This document shows, one piece after another, positions 1 to 8,120 of a DNA stretch of 64,000 nucleotides. The first letter of the stretch is position 1. Each line of letters opens with the position of its first letter. The DNA is from an uncultured Megasphaera sp. (GTDB taxonomy: Bacteria > Bacillota > Negativicutes > Veillonellales > Megasphaeraceae), in the NCBI GenBank assembly GCA_934193515.1, contig CAKPVJ010000003.1:1-64000 (forward strand). Direction: 5' to 3'. The notes under the pieces are model-generated. The model saw only the letters and a program-made list of their open reading frames with translations. It did no database searches and was not told the origin of the DNA. A program made the translations under genes and the position numbers.

Positions 1-93
1 GACAAATCAAGATTGGAAATGGTGAAATCCAGCAACATGATACAAAATGTGATACAGTATAACGTGAATACCAATTTTTCTGATAAGGAGTGA
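1..93 (+). CDS. 3' end of an unidentified upstream gene (partial)
   Basis: Frame 1 is open from the window edge to a TGA at 91-93 and encodes about 30 residues ending in NTNFSDKE. The stop lies 5 bases before the hsdR start and the frame contains the hsdR ribosome-binding site, so the two genes look translationally coupled. Position suggests another member of the restriction locus, but the tail is too short for me to recognise a family. The true start is outside the window. Confidence 0.45.
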   Translation, partial: DKSRLEMVKSSNMIQNVIQYNVNTNFSDKE

Positions 94-98
94 GGGCT

Positions 99-3000
99 AT
101 GGGAAACTTTGATTTTTTATTCCAAGAACCGAATTTTAAAGATTTTGCCAGTGTGGCACAAACGGCGGAGAAGGTATTCGCCATTGACGCGCCTACCTGT
201 GCCCTTACTTGCCGCCGAGCTATGGAATTAGCCATTAAATGGATGTATTCGGTAGACCGGGATTTGCAGGAACCGTATCAGGACAATTTGATGACACTGA
301 TGAACACAGATTCATTCCGCAATATTGTGGATATTGAATTGTGGAACCGCCTGGATTATATCCGCCGCGTAGGAAACCTGGCTGCCCATGCAAGCCCGCA
401 AAGTCGGAAAAACGTGTCCAGAGATCAGGCACTGCTGGCTTTGGAATTTTTGTATACGTTTTTTCAATTTATTGCGTATAGCTACAGCCAGATAGAGGTA
501 CCTGAAACTTCATTTGACAAAGAGACAGTAGAAGCGGCCGCAGTTCCTCAACAAGGCGATGCCCAGATGCAGACGGAATTGGAGCAGGCTCATGCGGCAT
601 TGCAAGAAAAAGAGGATGAACTAAAAGCGTTTCAAAAGAAGTATGTCCAAGTAGAAGCAGAGGCCACGGCCCTGAGAAAAGAAAAGGCAGACTCATTCCA
701 AATCCATTCAGACACGATGTCGGAAGCGACTACTCGCAGAGCGTATATTGATGTGATGTTGGCAGAAGCCGGCTGGGTGCGTGATGAAAACTGGCTGGAT
801 GAATACCCTGTTACACAGATGCCGACTGCTTCCGGGCAAGGGTTTGCCGATTATGTCCTCTTCGGAAAAGATGGCAAGCCATTGGCTGTGATTGAAGCGA
901 AGAAAACGTGCCGTGATGTAGCGGTAGGGCGTGAACAAGCCAAATTATATGCCGATTCTCTGGAAAAACGATTTGGCCGCAGGCCTATCATCTTTCTGAC
1001 CAATGGGTTTGATACCCGCATTATCGAAGATCAAAAAGGGGGATATCCGGAACGGGCTGTAAGCGGTATATATTCCAGAAATGATTTGGAAGAGGAATTC
1101 TATAAACTGAAACATAAACAGCCGCTAATTAACGCGGTGCCGAATCAAGATATTGCAGGCCGGTATTATCAGTTGGCAGCCGTAAAAGCTGTTTGTGAAG
1201 CTTTTGATCGGCGGAATCGCCGCAAAGCGTTGCTCGTCATGGCAACTGGCAGCGGGAAGACCCGTACGGTGATTTCTCTGGTAGATATATTACTGCGTCA
1301 TGGGTGGATTAAAAATTTCCTGTTTTTGGCAGATCGAAACAGCCTGGTGCGGCAGGCAAAAAAGGCGTTTGTCATCCAGTTGCCTGATTTAACGACTACC
1401 AATCTTACAGAATCAGGTGCGGACCCCAATGCCAGAGGTGTATTTTCTACCTATCAGACCATGATTCATGGCATCGATGCCGTAAAGGATGAAGCTGGTC
1501 ACCGGCTTTTTACCTGCGGCCACTTCGATTTAGTCATTGTAGATGAAGCCCATCGGAGTCTGTATCGTAAATATCGGGCGATTTTCGAGTATTTCGATGC
1601 GCTGCTGGTAGGGATGACAGCTACGCCGCGGGATGAAATCGATCGGAATACGTACAGCGTGTTCGACTTGGAAGACGGTGTACCTACCTATAACTACGAC
1701 TTGCAGCAGGCAGTGGATGATGCGTTTCTGGTCCCTTACCATGTAGTGGACTGCAAGTTGAAACTGATGCAGGAAGGTATCCAGTATAAAGACCTTTCTG
1801 AAGAAGAGAAGCGTATCTATGAAGAAACCTTCACCGATGAGGATGGAAATCTGCCGGAATGCATTGACGGCAAGGCGCTGAATCAGAAAATTTTCAACAA
1901 AGATACCATCAAACAGGCACTCCATATTTTAATGACTAAAGGACTGCTGGTTCATTATAATAGTCAAATAGGTAAGACCATCATTTTTGCCCGAAATCAT
2001 CAGCATGCAGAAAAAATTTTGCAGGTGTGGAAAGAGATGTATCCGGAACTGGGGGACTCATACTGTGCCGTGATTGATAATTATATCAATTATGCTCAAG
2101 CGGTTTTAGATCGGTTTTCTGATGAAAATAAATTGCCCAGAGTTGCCATTTCGGTAGATATGTTGGATACGGGTGTCGATGTTCCTTCTATTTTGAATTT
2201 GGTCTTTTTTAAGCCGGTACTGAGCCGTGCTAAGTTTTGGCAAATGATTGGTCGGGGAACGCGGACTTGCAAGAATTTGTTGGATGGGATGGATAAAAAT
2301 CAGTTCTATATTTTCGACTTGTGCGGTAATTTTGACTTTTTTAATGTCAATCCCAATGGCATCGAAGGTACGGTAACGACTACGCTGGCTCAAGGAATTT
2401 TTTCTTTGGAATTGGAATTAATTTTCCTCTTGCAAAAACTGGAACAGCAAACACCGGCACTGCAGAAAATACGCCGGGAACTCGTTGCCAAGACGGTGAA
2501 AAAGCTGCAGAATTTACCTCGTGACCGGTTCGAAGTGCGTTTGCAGTTGAAATATATCGACAGCTTTCAAAAAGAAGAAGATTTTAATACATTTACGTAT
2601 CAGGACATGGAGAATCTGCAAAAATATGCTGCTCCGCTGGTGAAAAACGAGAGCAAAGATTTCGATGCTGGTCGATTCGATGCCTTGCTGTATCAACTGG
2701 AAATCCAAAGTTTGGAAAGGGTACAGCGAAAGAGAGGCATTTCGGATTTAAACAAGAAAGTAGAAGCCTTGACCCATTTGGGAAATATTCCAGCTGTACA
2801 GGCAAAGAAAGAGTTCATTGAAACGTTGCTCCATACGGAGTATATTCAAAACGCAGGGGTTCCTGAATGGGAAACCATCCGAAACGAACTGCGGGATTTG
2901 ATGAAATTGATCCCTAAAGGAAAAGGTGTCATTTACCATACGGATTTTCAAGATAAGCTGCTAGGCATCAAAGAATCAGCGGGCGGCGAACCATTGCCGG

Positions 3001-3485
3001 AACCTTCTGTGCTGGGAAATTACAGGAAGCGGGTGGAATACTACCTGAAACAACATGACGATATCCCGGCAGTGCAGAAGCTGCGAAATAATGAACCGCT
3101 GCAGCAGGAAGATATGAAGGACCTGCAGTATCTCTTGTGGAAGCGGCTGGGGACGGAAGACCAGTATCATAACGAGGTTCAAAACCAGCCTTTGGGAGCA
3201 TTTGTCCGGAGTATTGTGGGAATGGAAAAAGACTCGCTGAATCGTGCGTTTGCCAAGTATATTCATCAAGAAAATCTGAATGAAAATCAGATTTACTTCG
3301 TAAAACAGCTCATAGATTATCTAGCTGTCAATGGCATGCTGCAAGATGCTAAGCTGCTTATGAAACCACCTTTTAGCGACAAGGGAAACATAGCCGCCTT
3401 ATTTGGCAATGATAGAGAAACTTGGAGTGGCATTCAACTGGCCATACAAGAAATTAACCGAAATGTAAATGTCGTTTCCTATTAG
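99..3485 (+). CDS. hsdR: Type I restriction endonuclease, R subunit (HsdR-like)
   Basis: Motor and nuclease subunit of a type I restriction system: ATP-driven DNA translocation followed by cleavage of unmodified DNA. The first ~130 residues look like a DUF4145 domain, followed by a coiled coil (~165-205). A PD-(D/E)xK nuclease core is visible as D251 and E266-A-K268. The helicase part has Walker A MATGSGKT (381-388), a DEAH box (~482) and a VDMLDTGVDVP / MIGRGTRT C-terminal motor half. ATG 99 is chosen because AAGGAG lies 8 bases upstream; a GTG nine bases earlier overlaps that site. The HsdM and HsdS partners are not in the window and may lie upstream. The ~1130-residue length fits the family. 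Confidence 0.9.
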   Translation: MGNFDFLFQEPNFKDFASVAQTAEKVFAIDAPTCALTCRRAMELAIKWMYSVDRDLQEPYQDNLMTLMNTDSFRNIVDIELWNRLDYIRRVGNLAAHASPQSRKNVSRDQALLALEFLYTFFQFIAYSYSQIEVPETSFDKETVEAAAVPQQGDAQMQTELEQAHAALQEKEDELKAFQKKYVQVEAEATALRKEKADSFQIHSDTMSEATTRRAYIDVMLAEAGWVRDENWLDEYPVTQMPTASGQGFADYVLFGKDGKPLAVIEAKKTCRDVAVGREQAKLYADSLEKRFGRRPIIFLTNGFDTRIIEDQKGGYPERAVSGIYSRNDLEEEFYKLKHKQPLINAVPNQDIAGRYYQLAAVKAVCEAFDRRNRRKALLVMATGSGKTRTVISLVDILLRHGWIKNFLFLADRNSLVRQAKKAFVIQLPDLTTTNLTESGADPNARGVFSTYQTMIHGIDAVKDEAGHRLFTCGHFDLVIVDEAHRSLYRKYRAIFEYFDALLVGMTATPRDEIDRNTYSVFDLEDGVPTYNYDLQQAVDDAFLVPYHVVDCKLKLMQEGIQYKDLSEEEKRIYEETFTDEDGNLPECIDGKALNQKIFNKDTIKQALHILMTKGLLVHYNSQIGKTIIFARNHQHAEKILQVWKEMYPELGDSYCAVIDNYINYAQAVLDRFSDENKLPRVAISVDMLDTGVDVPSILNLVFFKPVLSRAKFWQMIGRGTRTCKNLLDGMDKNQFYIFDLCGNFDFFNVNPNGIEGTVTTTLAQGIFSLELELIFLLQKLEQQTPALQKIRRELVAKTVKKLQNLPRDRFEVRLQLKYIDSFQKEEDFNTFTYQDMENLQKYAAPLVKNESKDFDAGRFDALLYQLEIQSLERVQRKRGISDLNKKVEALTHLGNIPAVQAKKEFIETLLHTEYIQNAGVPEWETIRNELRDLMKLIPKGKGVIYHTDFQDKLLGIKESAGGEPLPEPSVLGNYRKRVEYYLKQHDDIPAVQKLRNNEPLQQEDMKDLQYLLWKRLGTEDQYHNEVQNQPLGAFVRSIVGMEKDSLNRAFAKYIHQENLNENQIYFVKQLIDYLAVNGMLQDAKLLMKPPFSDKGNIAALFGNDRETWSGIQLAIQEINRNVNVVSY

Positions 3486-3560
3486 GGGAAGCGGCAGGAG
3501 ATGAAACTGTAATATAACGCTTTTTGCTATCATGCAACATACGAACGGGAGGTATGTTTT

Positions 3561-4049
3561 ATGCCTTTACAGATTGATGAAAAACTGTTTGTTGATATTG
3601 CAGCCTACATAGAGAAATGGTATGTAAAAGAACCAGACAGAAGGACAGAACAGGAACAATGGCTGAAAGCGATTACTGAGAAAACTTGTTTTGAAGCTGC
3701 ACCGGAGCCTATAGAGCCGGAAGCAATCAGCCGTCAATCTTTGGAGAAAGCACTGGAACAGATGGACGAGAGCTTTTCAGAAATGCTGCTGCGAAAAATT
3801 GATGAACGAGGCATGACGGATGCCCAGTGCTATAAAAAGGCAAATATTGACCGAAAACTCTTTTCCAAAATCCGTTCGAATACGTTGTATAAGCCGTCTA
3901 AACCGACTGTTCTGGCATTTGCCTTGGCATTGGAACTACCGCTGGCGGAAATGCAGGATATGCTCGGCAAAGCGGGATTTACGCTGTCTCATTCGAACAA
4001 ATTTGACATCATTGTGGAATATTTTGTTAAACGGGCAATTATAATGTGA
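3561..4049 (+). CDS. XRE-type helix-turn-helix regulator with a late frameshift
   Basis: A 162-residue protein with an N-terminal linker and a C-terminal helix-turn-helix region (about residues 85-140; ERGMTDAQCYKKANIDRK, then KPSKPTVLAFALAL). This family commonly precedes a vWA gene, as here. The reading frame appears broken near the end: after FVKR the annotated frame gives AIIM and stops, while one base over it continues as GNYNVNEINEALLAFGQNLLGA to a TAA at 4100-4102. That fits loss of one G from a G run at 4033-4035. The HTH core is intact, so the shortened protein may still bind DNA. Start ATG 3561 follows a GGGAGG site. Confidence 0.7.
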   Translation: MPLQIDEKLFVDIAAYIEKWYVKEPDRRTEQEQWLKAITEKTCFEAAPEPIEPEAISRQSLEKALEQMDESFSEMLLRKIDERGMTDAQCYKKANIDRKLFSKIRSNTLYKPSKPTVLAFALALELPLAEMQDMLGKAGFTLSHSNKFDIIVEYFVKRAIIM

Positions 4050-4108
4050 ATGAAATTAATGAAGCGTTGTTGGCGTTTGGCCAAAATCTGCTCGGAGCAT
4101 AAAAAAGA

Positions 4109-4134
4109 AAATGTCGCTTTTCAGGCGACCATTT
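4109..4134. other. Inverted repeat between the XRE and vWA genes
   Basis: AAATGTCGC and GCGACcATTT form a hairpin with a 7-nt loop. On the minus strand it is followed by a T-rich run, and on the plus strand it has no U-tract. It may be a weak terminator or an operator for the vWA promoter, whose likely -10 (TATACT) is at 4151-4156. Confidence 0.35.
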
Positions 4135-4203
4135 CCCAAAGAAAAATAGGTATACTAAGGCTGTAAGGTATTAGCAGTTATTTTCTTTTGGGAGGACAAA
4201 CAT

Positions 4204-4863
4204 ATGAAAAACAATATAACAGAAATCGTTTTTATCCTTGACCGCAGTGGTTCCATGAGTGGATTGGAGCGTGATACTATTGGTGGATTCAATGCCATGA
4301 TTGAGCAGCAGAAAAACGTGGAAGGAGAGGCACTGATTTCTACCGTGCTGTTTGATACGGTGAGTGAGGTCCTGCATGACCGTGTCCCTGTAAAAGATAT
4401 TCGACCGTTGACCGAACGGGATTATACGGTTCGCGGATGTACGGCACTGCTGGATGCTATCGGCGGAGCAATTCATCATATGAGAACGATTCATAAGTAT
4501 GCAAGAGCGGAAGATGTGCCGGAACATACGATGTTTATCATTACTACGGACGGAATAGAGAATGCCAGCCGCCGTTATAGCCGTGAAAAAGTGAAGCGAA
4601 TGATTGAACGGCAAAAAGCAACATACGGCTGGGAGTTTTTGTTTCTTGGTGCTAATATGGATGCCATAGAGACGGCAGGTCAGGTTGGAATCGGTGCAGA
4701 CCGGGCAGTGAATTATCAGTGTGATAGTGAAGGAACTGCTTTGAATTACGAAGTGGTCAGCGAAGCAATTCGTTCTGTCCGATGCAGTGAGCCTTTGTGT
4801 GCCGAATGGAAACAACGTATTGATGAAGATTATAAACAACGCGGTAGCCGTAAACACCCGTAA
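4204..4863 (+). CDS. vWA-domain protein with intact MIDAS motif
   Basis: A 219-residue soluble protein that is almost entirely a von Willebrand factor A domain. The metal-dependent adhesion site is complete: D13-x-S15-x-S17 in ILDRSGSMSG, a threonine in RGCTALLDAIGG, and an aspartate in ITTDGIENAS. Such stand-alone cytoplasmic vWA proteins usually act as divalent-metal-dependent protein interaction modules; no enzyme activity can be assigned. There is no signal peptide. A GGGAGG site precedes ATG 4204. It follows the XRE regulator gene, a frequent pairing in Firmicutes, which suggests shared regulation or partnership. Confidence 0.8.
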   Translation: MKNNITEIVFILDRSGSMSGLERDTIGGFNAMIEQQKNVEGEALISTVLFDTVSEVLHDRVPVKDIRPLTERDYTVRGCTALLDAIGGAIHHMRTIHKYARAEDVPEHTMFIITTDGIENASRRYSREKVKRMIERQKATYGWEFLFLGANMDAIETAGQVGIGADRAVNYQCDSEGTALNYEVVSEAIRSVRCSEPLCAEWKQRIDEDYKQRGSRKHP

Positions 4864-4918
4864 TATACGGATACGAGACAATAGCAAGGCAGCATGTCAT
4901 AGCATCAAAAATATGACG

Positions 4919-4947
4919 TTTACACACCCTTCTTAATATACTATAAT
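4919..4947 (+). promoter_or_regulatory. Sigma-70-type promoter for the CGGC gene
   Basis: TTTACA at 4919-4924 and a perfect TATAAT at 4942-4947 are separated by 17 bases. The start site would be near 4954, leaving a short leader with AAGGAGG at 4964-4970 and ATG at 4979. Confidence 0.7.
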
Positions 4948-4978
4948 AAGTGAAATTATACCTAAGGAGGACGAGTGT

Positions 4979-5380
4979 ATGGGAAAATTAGTGGTTGTGG
5001 TACAGTGTCATTTGATTATGAACCGCTGTAGCGGGTATAACTGCATGAATTTCTTTTATCAAAAGCAGGGGCCTTTTGCGGTGTACGATGAAAATGCCCG
5101 CTATATGCCGATTACTTGCGGCGGCTGCTGCGGGGCGGAGTTGGCCGGTAAGTTGGAAGATTTGACGCATCATCTCCAGCGCAGTCAGGAAGCGAAAGAG
5201 GATGTCGTAGTGCATTTGGCGTCCTGCATTTGTTCCGATAATTATCACAGACCGCCCTGTCCTCATTTGGACTATCTCAAGAAGATTGTGGAAAAGAAAG
5301 GCTATCCTGTCGTGCTGGGGTCTTATATTTCCAAGGGAGCCACTAAAAAACGGGAAGCTGGCGTGTATGAAACGTTTTGA
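4979..5380 (+). CDS. CGGC domain protein
   Basis: A 133-residue cysteine-rich protein with the CGGC signature (ITCGGCCGAELAGKL, ~residues 42-56), plus early cysteines in QCHLIMNRCSGYNC and later ones in ASCICSDNYHRPPCPH. CGGC proteins are thought to bind metal or an iron-sulfur centre through these cysteines; the molecular function is not established. There is no signal peptide, so it is likely cytoplasmic. The start is set by an optimal AAGGAGG site and a strong promoter directly upstream. Confidence 0.8.
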   Translation: MGKLVVVVQCHLIMNRCSGYNCMNFFYQKQGPFAVYDENARYMPITCGGCCGAELAGKLEDLTHHLQRSQEAKEDVVVHLASCICSDNYHRPPCPHLDYLKKIVEKKGYPVVLGSYISKGATKKREAGVYETF

Positions 5381-5415
5381 TACCTTCTGTTGCCATCGGG
5401 AGTATGAGGTGCAGG

Positions 5416-5856
5416 ATGGAACTTGTTGAAGTAACACAGCTAGATGAGGCGTTGACAGCGCAGCTGCTGGCCGTGTGGGAAAGTGCGGTGACAGCGACAC
5501 ATCAGTTTTTGACAGCGGCCGAGATGGCTGCCATCAAGAAGTATGTGCCGACAGCGCTGCAGCAAGTGGCGTATTTGGTTGTCGGTATGGATGAAACGCG
5601 GCAGCCGCTGGCTTTTATGGGGGTGGCGGATAAAAAACTGGAAATGCTTTTTGTCCGTGCAGAGGCACGCGGTCGCGGTATAGGAAAGCAGCTCTTGGCA
5701 TATGGGATGGCTCGGTATGCCGTACAGGAAGTGACTGTCAATGAAGAAAATCCCCAGGCTATCGGATTTTATCAGCATATGGGATTTCAAACGATTCGCC
5801 GTTCTGCTGTCGATGAGCAGGGAAATGCCTATCCGATTTTGTATATGAAACGATAA
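5416..5856 (+). CDS. GNAT family N-acetyltransferase
   Basis: Acetyl-CoA-dependent acyltransferase of unknown substrate. The acetyl-CoA loop RGRGIGKQLL is clear (~residues 92-101), followed by the family-typical NPQAIGFYQHMGF near the C-terminus. I prefer ATG 5416 (MELVEVTQ) with GAGG six bases upstream. An upstream TTG in frame would overlap the CGGC gene's stop and lacks a ribosome site. The gene starts about 35 bases after the CGGC gene, so the two are probably cotranscribed, ending at the hairpin at 5859-5915. Confidence 0.85.
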   Translation: MELVEVTQLDEALTAQLLAVWESAVTATHQFLTAAEMAAIKKYVPTALQQVAYLVVGMDETRQPLAFMGVADKKLEMLFVRAEARGRGIGKQLLAYGMARYAVQEVTVNEENPQAIGFYQHMGFQTIRRSAVDEQGNAYPILYMKR

Positions 5857-5858
5857 TA

Positions 5859-5915
5859 AAAAAAGCGTAAGAATGCAGACTGTCTGTCCATAGACACGCA
5901 TTCTTACGCTTTTTT
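5859..5915. terminator. Bidirectional terminator
   Basis: An 18-bp perfect stem (AAAAAAGCGTAAGAATGC and its complement) with a ~20-nt loop and T-runs on both sides. It sits between convergent genes, the GNAT enzyme (+) and the MerR regulator (-). Confidence 0.85.
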
Positions 5916-5926
5916 GCTGTATGGAG

Positions 5927-6292
5927 TTAGCGGGGCGTACATTCTTTACCGTTTTCATACATGGCGATTTTTTTATCTAGTTTTTCCAACGCCTGCTGAA
6001 TAGACTGCATCTGTGCCGTGAGTTTGGCTCGTTCGTGAAGCAGGATTTCTTTGCGGGCTTCCCGTGTTTTGTCCCCTTGATGGTAGAGGTCGATATACTG
6101 GCATAGCCCGTCAATGGACACGTTGGCCGCCCGCATGCATTTGATAAAGGCGATGGTATCGCAGTTTTCCTGGGTGTAGTCGCGGTTGCCGCTGGGCGTG
6201 CGCGGGACGTTGCGAATCAGGCCGATGCGTTCATAGTACCGCAGGGTATCGGCTGTCAGATTATACAATGCACTTACTTCTTTGATTTTCAT
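5927..6292 (-). CDS. MerR family transcriptional regulator
   Basis: About 121 residues starting MKIKEVSALYNLTADTLRYYERIGL, the standard MerR winged-helix N-terminus, followed by RNVPRTPSGNRDY and a C-terminal dimerisation coiled coil. No metal-binding cysteine pattern of the CueR/MerR type is evident, so an NmlR/AdhR-like electrophile or redox sensor is more likely. The frame is open further upstream to 6436, but that would start almost at the predicted transcription start. ATG 6292 or ATG 6307 is more credible. The gene has its own 19-bp-spacer promoter, expected for autoregulation. Confidence 0.8.
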   Translation of the reverse strand: MKIKEVSALYNLTADTLRYYERIGLIRNVPRTPSGNRDYTQENCDTIAFIKCMRAANVSIDGLCQYIDLYHQGDKTREARKEILLHERAKLTAQMQSIQQALEKLDKKIAMYENGKECTPR

Positions 6293-6441
6293 GCTGTCAT
6301 GTGTCATCCGCTTAGGCTGGCTAAGGGGATGGTTCCTTTCTCCCAGACGTACTGGGTATGATTGTTGGTATCGAGTGAAACAGCGCTGTGTATGTGGTAT
6401 AAGGCATAGTTTCTTTAGCAGCGTAAACTGCTTCACTATTT

Positions 6442-6472
6442 ACTATACTGCATGGAGTACGCTCTAAGTCAA
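6442..6472 (-). promoter_or_regulatory. MerR-type promoter (19-bp spacer) of the merR gene
   Basis: Reading the minus strand, TTGACT (6472-6467) and TATAGT (6447-6442) are separated by 19 bases, the long spacing typical of MerR-activated promoters. The spacer holds an imperfect dyad beginning CTTAGAG and continuing GTACTCCA, similar to the NmlR/AdhR class operators. It fits autoregulation. Confidence 0.6.
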
Positions 6473-6681
6473 GCTTTTTGTGCTGGTTGGCGTAGATACA
6501 GATATCGGTATAGGGTGAAAATACTATAGGCTGCGACACCTAATCCGGCATAGCAGAGCCATAGTGCAGACTGCGAAAGGTGGCAGGAAAGAAGGCCGAT
6601 GAGTTCGTTGGGAATGGCGGCAGCAGATGCGGCAAACAAAAGGAGCAGGCTGCTGGCTGCTTTTATAGCTATACGTAGCAT
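6469..6681 (-). CDS. Possible small two-helix membrane protein
   Basis: A 70-residue frame with two hydrophobic stretches (residues ~4-24 and ~40-60), ending in a basic RYLYLRQPAQKA tail. The composition looks like a genuine small membrane protein. However, no Shine-Dalgarno site precedes ATG 6681, its 3' end overlaps the MerR promoter, and its start overlaps a possible -10 element. It could equally be a fortuitous frame. No function is proposed. Confidence 0.3.
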   Translation of the reverse strand: MLRIAIKAASSLLLLFAASAAAIPNELIGLLSCHLSQSALWLCYAGLGVAAYSIFTLYRYLYLRQPAQKA

Positions 6682-6707
6682 ACTGGTGGGAGAAGACTAC
6701 AGGTCAA
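6677..6707 (-). promoter_or_regulatory. Second possible 19-bp-spacer promoter
   Basis: On the minus strand TTGACC (6707-6702) and TATGCT (6682-6677) are 19 bases apart. It resembles the neighbouring MerR-type promoters in spacing, but its dyad is weak. Confidence 0.3.
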
Positions 6708-6747
6708 GTATTCCCGTCATATTTTGCATGATAGAGAAGAAAGTTTC

Positions 6748-6778
6748 TTGACTTGTAGTTCGCTTTAAGGTGTATGGT
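6748..6778 (+). promoter_or_regulatory. MerR-type promoter for the DUF362 gene
   Basis: TTGACT (6748-6753), a 19-base spacer containing CTTGTAGTTCGCTTTAAGG-like dyad symmetry, and TATGGT (6773-6778). The spacing and dyad match MerR-family control. The divergently located MerR regulator at 5927-6292 is the obvious candidate activator. Confidence 0.55.
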
Positions 6779-6834
6779 ATAAAAAGATATTCATAAATTT
6801 TATAATAAAAAAGGAAAAATAAGGGGGAATTGGT

Positions 6835-7869
6835 ATGGCAAACGTTTCACGACGTGATTTTTTTAAGATTGCCGGCGGCGTAGTGGCAGGCGCGGCTATT
6901 TCGCAAATGGGCGGCTTGGTGCAGTCCTTTGCCCAGGCACCGGTAGTAGGCAGTACGGAACTGCCGCACAACAGTAACGAAGCGGGCTCGCATGCCAAGG
7001 TGTATTTTACGAAGCACATCGACGCAGCGCATTTGATTTCCTTGTACGACCGTATTAACGAAGGAATTTACGGCAAAGTAGCTGTCAAACTGCATACAGG
7101 GGAAAAGCACGGGCCGAATATTCTGCCCCGTGACATGGTCAAGGCATTTATGCAGCATGTCCCTGACAGTACGATTGTAGAAACGAATACACTGTATCAG
7201 GGCGACCGCTACACGACGGCCGGCCATCGAGAAACGCTGCAGGTCAATGGCTGGACGTTTTGCCCTGTAGATATTATGGATGAAGAAGGCGATGTGAATC
7301 TGCCTGTCCGCGGCGGCAAGCATCTAAAAGAAGTCGCTATGGGCGGCCATATCGTCAATTATGATTCCATGATTGTCCTGACGCATTTTAAAGGGCATGC
7401 TATGGGCGGCTTTGGCGGCTCGATGAAAAATATTGCCATCGGCTGCGCTTCCGGCCAGGTTGGCAAACGGCAGGTACACGGCGTAGCAGGCCAGCCGCCG
7501 GCAGATTGGAATGCTTGGCCTGCCAAGGAACATTTGATGGAACTGATGGCTGATTCGGCCAAAGCGACGGTAGATTATTTTGGCAAGCATATCGTGCACC
7601 TCAATGTACTGCGGCGCATGTCCGTAGACTGCGACTGCGCCGGTACTTCCGCGGCAGAACCGACCATTCCGGACATTGGCATATTGGCATCGACGGATAT
7701 TTTGGCGATTGACCAGGCCAGTGTCGATTTGGTATGGGCACGGCCGACTTCGGAAAATCATGATTTGGTAGAACGAATTGAAAGCCGCCATGGTCTTCAT
7801 CAGCTGCAGGCTATGAAAGAGTTGAAGATGGGCAATCCGCAGTATGAATTAATTTCTATTGATGAATAA
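6835..7869 (+). CDS. DUF362 domain protein with Tat signal
   Basis: A 344-residue exported protein. The N-terminus VSRRDFFKIAGG is a twin-arginine signal followed by a hydrophobic stretch and a likely cleavage site after SFAQA. The rest matches DUF362, a family often linked to iron-sulfur proteins and redox operons and of unproven chemistry. A CDCAG cysteine pair is visible near residue 265, but there is no classical CxxCxxC ferredoxin motif. It is predicted to fold in the cytoplasm and cross via Tat, consistent with a bound cofactor. It is transcribed from a MerR-type promoter and followed by a hairpin at 7894-7921, so it is probably monocistronic. Confidence 0.85.
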   Translation: MANVSRRDFFKIAGGVVAGAAISQMGGLVQSFAQAPVVGSTELPHNSNEAGSHAKVYFTKHIDAAHLISLYDRINEGIYGKVAVKLHTGEKHGPNILPRDMVKAFMQHVPDSTIVETNTLYQGDRYTTAGHRETLQVNGWTFCPVDIMDEEGDVNLPVRGGKHLKEVAMGGHIVNYDSMIVLTHFKGHAMGGFGGSMKNIAIGCASGQVGKRQVHGVAGQPPADWNAWPAKEHLMELMADSAKATVDYFGKHIVHLNVLRRMSVDCDCAGTSAAEPTIPDIGILASTDILAIDQASVDLVWARPTSENHDLVERIESRHGLHQLQAMKELKMGNPQYELISIDE

Positions 7870-7893
7870 ACTGTACAAGGATACGCAGATAAC

Positions 7894-7921
7894 CGAGGCT
7901 GTCGCAGACGCGATGGCCTCG
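7894..7921 (+). terminator. Likely terminator after the DUF362 gene
   Basis: CGAGGC and GCCTCG enclose an inner stem TCGC-AGAC-GCGA. The downstream tract is T-rich but interrupted (TTGTGTTTCTTCTT), so termination may be incomplete. Confidence 0.5.
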
Positions 7922-8013
7922 TTGTGTTTCTTCTTAGGATTCCTACAGCCAACACGGTCTGCTGCTGAAAGATAGTGCGTCTATAAATGCTTTTGTTGTA
8001 TTTCTAAGACAAG

Positions 8014-8053
8014 AACATAAGCATTAGACATAGATATTGTTTGTAGGTATACT
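8014..8053 (+). promoter_or_regulatory. Promoter module, copy A
   Basis: The 19-mer AACATAAGCATTAGACATA at 8014-8032 is followed 14 bases later by GTATACT (8047-8053). TAGACA (8025-8030) and TATACT (8048-8053) give a -35/-10 pair with a 17-base spacer. The same 19-mer with the same spacing recurs at 10458-10497, and similarity extends about 13 bases further upstream. A common regulator is likely. Confidence 0.65.
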
Positions 8054-8120
8054 GAACGTGTAATAAAAAACGAAATACCATATAGGGCGTAGACGAATTA
8101 CGCAGATGGAGGTGCGTCAT

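Noticed and set aside
4171..4887. 238-codon antisense frame over the vWA gene
   Set aside because: Shadow of a well-supported gene with intact MIDAS motif; no ribosome site or recognisable domain.
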